A DNA stretch of 64,000 nt from Ypsolopha sequella (taxonomy: Eukaryota; Arthropoda; Insecta; Lepidoptera; Ypsolophidae), in contig OW204009.1 in the NCBI GenBank assembly GCA_934047225.1, positions 18,178,898 through 18,242,897 of the forward strand, in the 5' to 3' direction. Under the pieces are notes generated by a model, which saw only the letters and a list, made by a program, of their open reading frames with translations, was not told the origin of the DNA and searched no databases. Shown piece after piece: positions 54,621 to 64,000 of this stretch. Position 1 is the stretch's first letter. Each line of letters opens with the position of its first letter. A program made the translations under genes and the position numbers.

Positions 54621-55344
54621 TTGACACACAGGCCCGACATCGGTACTTACATAAGTTTTTTGCTTTAACTATTGTCAAAGTAAAGTGCTTATTTACAGAA
54701 ATATTACAGCTGTTTTGAAGTATGGATGTACCGGGCACTTCGGACGGTAAACGAAGTAAAAGAAATTGGCTCGACAACTAATATTAGAGCACATGAAAAG
54801 AAGGGTATTCAATTCAACTTGCGCCTACCTCGTGAGCTTCGAATCAGCTTAGCCAGAATTCTCGGTTCTGATATGCCAGATGTATTCCAAATCAAGTCAA
54901 TGATGAAAAAACAAGAAAAATATGTGCGTTTTTAGTCCACCTAAATGCAACAGAATATCAACCTATCAATGTTATTGTTGCAAAAAACATGTTTGTTTAC
55001 AATTAAGACAATAGTACTGAGTCATTATTGTCGCTAAAAGGAGTTGACCTATAAAGAGTGTGATACAAGCAAGACACTCACCACAAATGTTCTTTGGATC
55101 ATTCTAAGTAGATCTAGTCCGGGGGACATGAAGAAACATTTTTTATGGGGGGGGGGTATAGTATAGGGGCCCGAAAAGGGGGTCCGCCCGCCGGCCGTTA
55201 CTCAAAAATTAACCACTGTTGCTAAGCAGCTATTATACCGTGTTTGATATAATTTTCGGATGAAATAGGGACGGGCAATTCAGTTTTCCTATAATATTTT
55301 ACCTATATCATAGTAATTTTATTAAGTAATTAATTAGAAAGCAT
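54621..55344. other. No gene recognised
   Basis: A 69-residue plus frame at 54726-54935 (ALRTVNEVKEIGSTTNIR) has no recognised family. A G-run and GCCCGCCGGCCG lie at 55149-55197. Confidence 0.4.
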
Positions 55345-56062
55345 GTCTACTAATGAAGCTGTCTCTGTTTTTTATTCACTATTAAATTATCTTATTAAAA
55401 AACATGTGCCTCGGCGCAAAATTTACTCATGCCATCGCTATCCGATCTGGTTTTCAATCTCGCTCATTAAGTCAAGAAAAACAAAAAATTCATAAACGGT
55501 GGAAATGCTATGGTAACCCTCTTGCTTATTTAGAATTCTATATGTTTAAGATCTCGACAGAGTAAAATGGAGAAGGAATGCTATAACTCTTATATTAATC
55601 ATGCCGAAAATAATATAAGTAAATCACCCAAATATTTCTGGAATTTCATTAAATCTAAATCTGCATCAAATGGTATCCCAGATAACATGTCGTATAACGG
55701 GATTTCTAGTAATAATGGGGAATCCATCTGTGCATTATTTAATGAATATTTTGGATCAGTTTTCATTACGAGTGATGGTACATTACCAAATACTTCTGGT
55801 GGTACATCGTCTTCATCTGTTGACTTTTCTTCCCTTAACATAAAAGAAAAAATTGTTCTTACACATCTTCAAAGACTTGATATAACCAAAAGTGCTAGCC
55901 CTGATGGCATTCATCCACTTATAATTACAAAATGTGCAAAAGAAATGTCTAGACCCCTGGCTATAATATTTAATAAGTCATTACGGGAGGGTTGTTTTCC
56001 AGAAGTATGGAAAGTTTGTTTGGAAGTTCCAAATAACAGACCTATTTCAAAATTATCATTGA
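55345..56062 (+). pseudogene. Jockey-type LINE ORF2, first section (split by Helitron B)
   Basis: The frame reads EAVSVFYSLLNYLIKKHVP near the start, then YNSYINHAENNISKSPKYFW and NFIKSKS, then LDITKSASPDGIHPLIITKC and REGCFPEVWKVCLEVP. This is the linker and first RT blocks of Jockey LINEs. A stop and a shift near 55550 separate the two parts. The last LINE codons are PISKLSL; the next ones (ISKVFEKI) begin at 62520, after the Helitron. Confidence 0.88.
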
Positions 56063-56897
56063 CTAGCTTTTGCCCGCGGCTTCGCCCGCGTGGATTTAGT
56101 TTTTTGTAGTTTAAAATTATTTCTTGATCTCTTGTTTGATTCTCAGGCTTTGACGAGGCCGAAGGCCGAGCTACGTTTCCTCACGAAATAATTTCTCGAT
56201 CACTTATTTGATTCCCAGGTAAAATTTGGAAATTCATAATTGAAAATTTAGGTAAATTCTGAACGAAATTATAATTTTTTTCTCTGAATTAAACTTCGGT
56301 TAGTGTGTTAACACTTTGAAACACAATATTTTTTTCTTAAATACATTAAATCCTTAAACCCAACCCTAGTAACAGAAGCAAAATTTCAGCTCTATAACTT
56401 CAAAGCAACTGTATTTCGAAAAATATTCTTGTCCTTATGGAATGATTTTCCGAATACCCTGAAATATGTCATCATAATTTGTAAAGTATCTTTGGTGGTC
56501 TTTGGCGAGGCCGAAATCCGAGCCGCTTTTCCAAACGAAACTATTTTTTGTTCTTTGAAATGTCCTTTGCTAAAGTGGTTTTATTCAGGCCGTAGGCCGA
56601 GCCGCGTTTCCGAACGAAATTATTTTTTACTTTTATTTGATTCGATTTTATTCATTAGAGATATCCCACGCAAAGCTCGCTCCATAGCTCCTTAAGCGAC
56701 CTTAAGTCGGTGGATCAAGCCCTTGGTAAGAGATAACTTATCAGTTAGAGTGTGTCTAATGAAAGCTGAGAGTGATAATTAATCGTTTTCAGGAACTGGC
56801 CACACTGGCTCACACTGCGTTAAATGTCAATTCTTGTTTTTATAACCTCATCACCCAACCGTATTTCTGAATAATTTTGTGTATTTCGTCCTAAATA

Positions 56898-57047
56898 ATG
56901 CCTAAAACAATAAGAAGCGGTGTCAGAAAGATTTTATATGGTTTAATTATAAACTACCAGGACGAGAAAAGTGAACGTGATGCTGTTCTCAATAAAAAAG
57001 TGCAATTGTTTACATTGATTTCGGAAATTGCTGATAGGTTCTACTGA
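56898..57047 (+). pseudogene. Transposase N-terminal remnant
   Basis: 50 codons from ATG reading MPKTIRSGVRKILYGLIINY, then QDEKSERDAVLNKKVQLFTL and a stop. A short basic helix region at the start of an insect IS630-Tc1-mariner transposase would look like this (DNA-binding domain). It lies 150 bases inside the left inverted end. The remainder of the domain is lost at the stop at 57045-57047. Confidence 0.65.
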
Positions 57048-57203
57048 ACTGGTTTTGATACTTACTAGATTTATTTAATTTTACATTTTTAACTCAATAA
57101 AACTTTTCAGGATTTACATTTATTAGACATGGTCTATCAACATGGCAGTTTTAAATGTTGAGTCTATCGAAATATTATAAATACTTCGATGGTGGATTCG
57201 AAC

Positions 57204-57382
57204 ATGGGCGCCGGCAGATTTTATTGTCAGGGGGCTATAAATTATAATTATATAAACTTATTTGCATCCTTATAATTATAATAAAAACAAGATAACACGT
57301 TCGGACAATTACGTCGCGTTTTTTCATAAAAAAATTGTAATAAAAAAAGTGCATCCTCTCGCACTCTCCTCCCGGCGCCCAT
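57204..57382. repeat. Small inverted-end insert (ATGGGCGCCGG)
   Basis: ATGGGCGCCGGCAG at the left and CTCCCGGCGCCCAT at the right, with AT-rich inverted pieces (TAATTATAA). Possibly a short MITE; no clear target duplication. Confidence 0.5.
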
Positions 57383-57433
57383 GGATTATAATTGTAATAC
57401 ATTACAATTATAATTGTCGCAAGTAAAAATTTG

Positions 57434-57697
57434 GGAGCACCTACTAAAGAAATGGAAAAACTAATAATAGAATCATTTTCAAGCATTACGCCCAATGACT
57501 GGAAAAAATATACAGACCATGTAATTCATGTTGAAAATTAATACAAGAAAAGAGACAATATACTTGAGGATGAACTAAATCAGTTTATCATTAATGTAAG
57601 AGATGATGGTGATAGTGATGATGAAAGTGATGATGACATGGACGATTTTTTTACTGGCATTGAATTCCTCGAATCAGACTTCGATTACGATTCGTAA
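57434..57697 (+). pseudogene. Transposase C-terminal remnant
   Basis: 88 codons with one internal TAA: SFSSITPNDWKKYTDHVIHV, then ILEDELNQFIINVRDDGDSD, a run of aspartates, and FLESDFDYDS at the end. The ITP--W-K---HV block followed by an acidic tail is the usual end of an insect Tc1/mariner-related DDE transposase. The DDE core between 57047 and 57434 is missing, replaced in part by the small element at 57204-57382. Confidence 0.75.
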
Positions 57698-58436
57698 TTT
57701 TTGTATAATATTTCTATATTAAATATATTTTTATTAAAAAAAACCTTTATTATTATTGAAGTAGTCTGGTTTAAATCCCTATGTTTTCTTCTAAGGAAAC
57801 CTCGATAGCAGGAAACATAGAATTATATATATCGTCACGACATGAATCCCCAAGGGTGTGTCAGGAATTAACAGATCATCAGAGGTGACATTAATGCATA
57901 GATTTAGGATTAATGCATAGAATTATGAAAACTAAACAACTAGCATACGTAATTAATTAGAGTAATTACAATCAAAATGTTAATGAATACTTTATTATTA
58001 TTAATTTCCTATGTGTATGCACCCAGTCTTACAATCATAAAAACGTCTCTAGACATTTTTTTGCTTTACAATTTCCTGTTATTCCTTAAGGCCCCAGACT
58101 CTCTTTGCAACATTTCGCTTTCATCTTACCTGAGGCTTTAGAAGTGGCGCTCCCCCCGCTGCATTAAGATGTTAGAGACCGCACCTGAATGTTGCTCTAC
58201 TTCGTTAAATGAGTGTACGAACACTTGACATTTGACATGTGAAGATTTTTAATTATTCAAGTAACGGTAATTTACAAAGTTTGGTTTGTTTATCGGAACA
58301 AACAAAATGAATTTGCAAAAGCAAAATAAACAAAAGTAAATCTACCTGGAATAGATGGCTTATTGGTAGCAGTAAGAGTGATTAGTATTTAGACACCATA
58401 CATTTTATAGGTCATGCAATTATTTGGAGATTTTTA

Positions 58437-58625
58437 CCAAAGGGGTGTCAAGAGGTATTCCGAGTGTGAACTGTGAGATGCAAGTCATAAGTCCACCCAT
58501 ACGTGTACCTATAAGTACACCCGCGTTTCTCTGACGATTATTACGTCTCAACGTGATGAGCCCTATCGCTCTAAGGAAACCTGCATGCCCTAAAAAGCGT
58601 GTAGTTGTGCCCGAAAATTTCTTTA
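58437..58625. repeat. Interspersed repeat, copy 2
   Basis: Partner of 29020-29185: GGTATTCCGAGTGTGAACTG, ATGCAAGTCA, ACACCCGCGTTTCTC and CAACGTGATGAGCCCTA. Confidence 0.65.
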
Positions 58626-59127
58626 TTCATCAAGATTTTCATTTAACTAATGCCTGACATAAAAAATACCTTTATAAAATTTGGAAATGTAGAAAATTAA
58701 TAATCAAATCGTAACAATGAAAACATTTAAAATTATGTATTCCTAATACTCACACACATATTACAATCAGTTCTTTAAGTAATATAATATCAAAAATAGA
58801 AACTCTTACGGTAATTAAGTGTCTGTCAGTTTGTGTGTCCATGATTATGACTAAGGTGCAATAAAAAAGGGAAAAATTTTGTTTTAGAAATGTGATGTTT
58901 TAATGATAAGAACCGCAGCTGCGTACGTTCTTTTGTTTTGATGCATTATTGTTTAGCACGTTGTTATCTCGACTGTCGGTTTTAGTGACTTCGATAGCTT
59001 TTTAAGATATTTTAAATAAAAGTAAGTAAAGAAATAAAAAGGATGTAGCTTCGGCTTTAGTTATTCCAAAAAGTGGCGACAGCGGTGCTGGTATAAAATT
59101 TGTGTCACGCCATCCCCGTGGGTTTTT

Positions 59128-59215
59128 TAGACCACAACTTCTAAAATATGGCTTTACGGGTTTTCGAATTAACACACTTTAACATAACTTAATCTAAGCG
59201 AATTAGGGCATGCAA
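59128..59215 (+). repeat. Short interspersed repeat, copy 2
   Basis: Partner of 14334-14433 (TTTTTAGACCACAACTTCT, ATTAACACACTTTAACATAA). Confidence 0.6.
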
Positions 59216-59309
59216 TTATTCGCAGATTTTTACTATCCGGATAACGGATAAAGTATTATCTGGATAACCGGATACTTATGGTAAAAATTAAGGGTAGTTA
59301 TAAAAGCTC

Positions 59310-59935
59310 CGAAAACTAAATAAATTTTTTTTTCATATTTTTCGGTCCACCAGTTTTGGAGATAAGACGGGGGACATACATTTTTTTATAGATTTTCAAG
59401 GATTTCTCGAAATAGATGCAATTAAATATAGCCAAACTATACATTATTACAATAAGCTTTTTAATACCTACAATGTGATACCTCATATTGTATTTTTATA
59501 AATATTTTTATTTTTAATTATTTTATTTTTTTAAATATTTTTAAATCACTATAGTTTTCCCGGTTATTGGTCAGTTATGATCTATAATGGACATTTTTTT
59601 TCATATTTTTCGGTCTACCAGTTTCGGACATACACATTATTGTGGTTTTTTTAAAGATTTCACAAAACCAGTGCCAGTAAATATAGTAAAAGTATATATT
59701 TTTACAATCACCTTTTTAGTGTCTATAGTTTGATACCCATATTGTATTTTTAGGATATTTTTTATTTTTCTCACTTTTTTTTGAAAATATTTTAAAAAAT
59801 TTCAAATTTTTCATATTTTTTTTACAATGTAATATGTAGGCAAATTAATGCTATTTTTGTGCCAAATTTCATGTCTTTATCTTTACGGTGCTAAAGTTAT
59901 GATGCTGTGAAATACGGACGGACGTAGATTAGACT
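59310..59935 (+). repeat. CCGGCCAAGTGCGAG family, 5' truncated copy
   Basis: Begins inside the body (TTTTTCGGTCCACCAGTTTT) and runs to GCTGTGAAATACGGACGGAC at 59935. Confidence 0.75.
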
Positions 59936-62519
59936 TTATTTTATCGAAACAGGGATTTCTTAAAATATTCAAAAAATATTTTATCCATAGTTGTTTACTT
60001 ATTAAATGATAAGTGCAATATTCAAGTAGAGCAACTTTCATGATACAGTTCGCCTATCCATAAGAATCTACGCGAGGGAAAGGGAGCAACCGTGCGAGCG
60101 GGAGGTAAAATGACGTCGAGCGTCACAACGCACGTCTGAACGCTGCGATGTCCCAGCGAAACTGAGGGAAATATCGACGCGTTTTGTGTTTTAAACTCTC
60201 GATAAGTTTCGATTTGATAAATGTTCTTAAAATATTTTTTAAATACCGTTTTTTGTTATTTCACTTATTAATAGTTCTACTCTACGTGTTTTAAATTTGA
60301 ATACGCTAAACGATAGTTTTCTAGTAGAAAAAAAATATTTTATCAGTGGTTGAATTCATAAAATCACAACTACTTAAAGCACTCAAAATAAGAAAACTAA
60401 AGTATTATCAAAAAAAGTAACCAGGTAAGATTATTGTTGAAGATATGGGAATAAATGTTACCTGAATAAATTTCTTGTTTTTGTCATAATTTTTACGTGA
60501 CGTGTGCATGAATGAGACTCTCAACGCGTAGAATATAAATAAAGGTATGTTTAAAGCCTAAAAAACCTATTAAAAGTAGCATTAAAGTAAATGAAAAAAT
60601 GTGTTTTGGAATCTTCAAATTCCACACTATAAATTAACGTAAAATGTATTTTATTTATTGCTTTCTTACTAACTAAAATAAAATCTTTCTTTTCTGATAA
60701 TTCTGCAAGAATACTGATTTTTAGGGGACTGGAGCCTTAAGCTAAAAAGTAAGTATCAAATACGTTTATTCCTAGTAAATCCGGGGATACCCAACCTATA
60801 TTTTTTAAATTTGCCGCCGTTTTTCACTCTCAGCTTTCATTAGACAGACTCTAAATACTTTTGCCTTTAAGCACTGCGGAAAGTCATCGACATAATCTGC
60901 CGAATCAGTAAGTTGAAGTGGCAGTGGGTAGGCCCATATTTGTCGCCGACGTGATTGCCGTTGGAGCCAAAAGGCCTAGAATGGACACCACGTGCAGCAA
61001 AGCGTAGCCTAGACCGACCTCGTGCCTGCTGGCCCGGCGGACTTCGCTGGTAGCGGCTGGATGAGCATGACGGAGGAGCGCCAAGAGTGGCAAAATTTGA
61101 GAAAGGGCCCATTTCCAGCAGTGAACGAACACAGGCTGATGGATGGCTAGATATTTTATCCCCAGATAAAGTGTCTTTGGCGAGGTCGAAGGCGTATCAG
61201 CGTTTCTGAACGGAAAAAGCACGATTGCTTATAAAATTTGTTGTCGCACGTTTACTAATTCAAAAATGATTTTCAATAAGTTCCGCATTGAGTCCGCGTA
61301 GTAGATTGTAGCCGTAAGTACGCTAATTATTCCTGTTATATTTGACGAAAAACCGGTCAAGTGCGAATCAGACTCGCGTACCTAGGTTTCGTAATTCGAC
61401 AGTTTTGGGAACAGAAAATTTTATTTGGTGTTTTTTTTCGTGAATTTCTCAATTTTTTTTTTCTGTAATCTTTACGTAAGCACTTATTGCCGTGGTTTTT
61501 TTTTTTTTACATTTTTCGGTTCACCAGTTTTGGAGATAAGGGAAGGGACATACATTTTTTGTGGTTTTCTGAGGATTTATCCAAATAGATGCAAGTAAAT
61601 TATCAAAACTATATATTTTTACAATAGACTTTTTAATACCTATATTGTATTAAAAAAATGTGTATAAATTTATTTAACTTTATTTTTATTTTTCATTTGT
61701 ATTAAAAAAAAACGCTATAATTATCCTGTAATTGGCCAGTTATGACCTATAATCGGGGTGGGTACATACATTTTTTTTGTGGTATTTCGACGATTTCTTG
61801 AAAAAGGTGCAAGTTAATATAGCCAAATTATATAATTTTATAATCAGCTCCGTAATACTTATAATTTGATACCCATATTGTGGTTTTAGGAATATTTTTT
61901 TTTTCCTCTTTTGTGCAAAATTCTAAGTCTTTGTCTTTAACAGTGCTAAAGTTATGAGGCTGTGACATACGGATGGATGGACAACGGAATCTCACCGTTA
62001 AAGTTCCAAAAATGTCAAAATTAAATTTTCTATTCGCAAAACTGTCGAATTACGGACGACTTGCGAGTCTGACTCGCACTTGACCGTTTTTCTTTTTATT
62101 TGGTACCATTTTTTTGTACTTTGCGCTTGTGCAAATTTAAAGGAGCTTGTGCTTGAGCTTGTGTAAAACACTTCACTTTTCTAAAGAAATTTGTCACCCC
62201 ATTGCCATCCCATGGGAACTGATATATGGGATAAAAAGTAGCCTATGTCCTATTTCAGGTCTAGAACTACATTTGTGCCAAGTTTCAGCCCAATCGGTAG
62301 GTACGGGGCGTGAAGGAGCAAAACATCACTTTTCTAAAGAAATTTGACAACCCATTGCCATCCCATGGGAACTGATTTATGAGATAAAAAGCAGCCTATG
62401 TGCTATTCCAGGCCCAGAACTACATTTGTGCAAATTTTCAGACCAATCGGTTCGGTAGTTACGGCGTGAAGAAGTAACAAACATCCATCCAAACTTTCGC
62501 ATTTATAATATTAGTGGGA

Positions 62520-63705
62520 TTAGTAAAGTTTTCGAAAAAATTGTTACGCTTGAGTTAAATCAAATAATTAAGCAACATATATCTGGTGAACAACACGGCT
62601 TTTTCAAGGATAGAAGTGTCGATACTAACCTTGTTACATTTACTGATTTCGTTTTGAATAATATGGATAAAGGCTATCAAGTGGATGCCGTGTATACCGA
62701 TTTCTCTAAAGCATTTGATAAAATATCTCACAAATTATTAATTTCTAAGTTATATCATTTCGGTATACACGGTGATTTTCTTAGGTGGATCAAATCCTAC
62801 ATCAGTAATCGTAGCCAGGCTGTGGCTTTTAAGGGGTATACATCATTATTTCTTTATGTCCCTTCTGGTGTTCCACAGGGTTCACATTTGGGCCCTTGCC
62901 TGTTTACCATTTATGTAAATGATATTAAAGAAAAAGTTTTCAGTGAAAATACTAATAACCATGTTTTATACGCAGATGACACTAAAATCTACAATGTTAT
63001 TCGCTCCATTGAAGATTGTGAAAATCTTCAATATGATCTTAATCGTTTTGTTGATTATTGTACCCAGAATCAATTTATTCCAAATTTCAATAAATGCTAC
63101 ACTATTTCTTTTGTTAGAAAACTGAACCCATTTCACTTTAATTATAATTTGTCAGGTAACCTTTTGCAACGAGTAAATGAGGTAATAGACCTAGGTGTAA
63201 CCAAAGATAGTAAACTTCATTTTAATCTTCATGTCGATAAAATAATAAACAAGGCATACAAAAGATTGGGCTTAGTTTTGCGCCTTGGTAAACCTTTTAA
63301 TCGGTCAGTAACCTACAAAACACTCTACTTTGCATTTGTCCGTAGTATATTAGAATTTTGTTGTATTGTGTGGAATCCTCAATACGCTGTTCACATCGAT
63401 CGCATAGAAAAAATACAAAATAAGTTTTTGAAATCCTTTGACTATCAAACTGGCAACTACTTTCAAGATTACACCGAATCAGCTATCCGTCATCAAATAC
63501 CTTCCCTTGCTAACTGACGTCAGTACTTAGATGCTTTATTTTTATTTAAAATTAGTAACGGAAACATTGACTCATCTACCTTACTAGAAAAAGTAATTTT
63601 TCCATCTGCGCAGACCCTCTTCACGTTTACGATACCTATTTTATAATCCTCTGTGTCGAACCAATTACGCCTACAACACGTATTTAAGACGTGTTTTTAA
63701 ACTTT
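62520..63705 (+). pseudogene. Jockey-type LINE ORF2, second section with intact YADD
   Basis: Continues from 56062: ISKVFEKIV, then HGFFKDRSVDTNLVTFTDFV, YTDFSKAFDKISHKLLISKL, SGVPQGSHLGPCLFTIYVND and NHVLYADDTKIYN. The catalytic aspartates of the reverse transcriptase (FSKAFD and YADD) are all present. It goes on to YKTLYFAFVRSILEFCCIVW. A TGA at 63515-63517 truncates the frame, but coding sense continues in the same frame (RQYLDALFLFKISNGNI) to about 63700. This is the best-preserved polymerase in the window. Confidence 0.9.
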
Positions 63706-64000
63706 ATAATGATAAATCCCGCTGGTGTGGGATGCTACATGCGTGGACACACTAGCGGCTTCCCACGTAATCCGGACCAGTAGGGCTGCTGGTGCGGCAG
63801 CGGACAGCGCTGAGGACAACAAGCGGCGCAGGTATGCTTTCCTCGGAAACAATTATATATTTGCGCCGTTTGGGGTCGAGACCTTGGGCCCGTGGGGCCC
63901 GGAGGCGCAACGAATTTTCAAAGAAATCTCGCTGCGCCTTATCGACACGTCAAGGGACCCTAGGGCTGGCGCGTACCTCGGCCAAAGGCTAAGCCTGGCA
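63706..64000 (+). pseudogene. C-terminal region of another LINE ORF, runs off the window
   Basis: The frame reads SRWCGMLHAWTH-like start, then AASHVIRTSRAAGAAADSAE, DNKRRRYAFLGNNYIFAPFG, VETLGPWGPEAQRIFKEISL and TSRDPRAGAYLGQRLSLA up to the window edge. Same family as 41240-41605. It may be intact beyond the edge. Confidence 0.75.

Larger units (their letters stand above)
56748..60851. mobile_element. TA-flanked Tc1/mariner-like element, 4.1 kb
   Basis: TA at 56746-56747 and 60852-60853; the single-TA empty site is in Helitron A at 53564-53565. Inverted ends of 28 bases, GAGTGTGTCTAATGAAAGCT and on to GAGAGTGA, with one mismatch at the right. It carries both ends of a transposase gene but lacks the catalytic middle. 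It has taken in other repeats (57204-57382, 58437-58625, 59128-59215, 59310-59935). Confidence 0.9.
56063..62519 (-). mobile_element. Non-autonomous Helitron, copy B, split by a Tc-like element
   Basis: Reverse-oriented twin of copy A: CTAG end at 56063-56066, TC end at 62518-62519. Its own 2350 bases are 56063-56747 and 60854-62519; 56748-60851 is a later insertion. It was inserted between A and T of the LINE codons for leucine and isoleucine, with no target duplication. Confidence 0.93.

Overview
The window looks like lepidopteran (moth or butterfly) nuclear DNA. It is AT-rich, has no bacterial-style operons, is packed with nested transposable elements of types familiar from Lepidoptera, and carries the exons of a two-domain C-type lectin gene of the immulectin kind. 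No prokaryotic features, CRISPR arrays, tRNA or rRNA genes were seen.

Host gene. One real host gene was found, on the minus strand. Seven coding exons run from 50965 down to a stop codon at 11454-11456: A 50843-50965, B 40144-40293, C 25677-25894, D about 24216-24251, E 21359-21463, F 17278-17371, G 11454-11695. Every junction has AG/GT signals and the reading phases agree. Joined, they give 322 codons including the stop. CRD1 is made by A-C and CRD2 by D-G. The signal-peptide exon was not found and may lie beyond 64000. Almost everything else between 11.7 and 50.8 kb is intron, swollen by mobile DNA.

Most striking point. The 5' splice site of exon F, with most of the exon, has been duplicated into an array of eight copies (16.64-17.35 kb). 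The donor-to-donor distances are 87, 93, 87, 96, 87, 87 and 87 bases, all multiples of three, so every donor is phase 1 and could splice in frame to exon G. The first five are reachable before a stop codon. Next to the exon E donor there is a second, unrelated 64-bp array whose every unit carries a strong donor-like site.

Layout. 1-11 kb (downstream of the gene): LINE tails, palindromic MITEs, a Helitron end and a fold-back element. 11.4-26 kb: exons G to C, a 3.2-kb long-TIR element, the two arrays, a Ty3/gypsy fragment and a BEL/Pao LTR with gag. 26-37 kb: a LINE split by an errantivirus-like Ty3/gypsy provirus that lacks reverse transcriptase and holds an 8-bp satellite. 38-46 kb: a BEL-type LTR junction, TTAA-flanked MITEs, and a second LTR split by a LINE and a MITE. 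46-50 kb: a 4-kb element with about 640-bp inverted ends and a decayed gene. 51-62.5 kb: two inverted copies of one Helitron; one copy split a LINE exactly between A and T and was itself split by a TA-flanked Tc1/mariner-like element. 63.7-64 kb: the end of another LINE.

Several insertions could be proven inside the window because an empty-site copy or the interrupted reading frame is also present. No computation was possible; all coordinates were read by eye and element edges may be off by a few bases.
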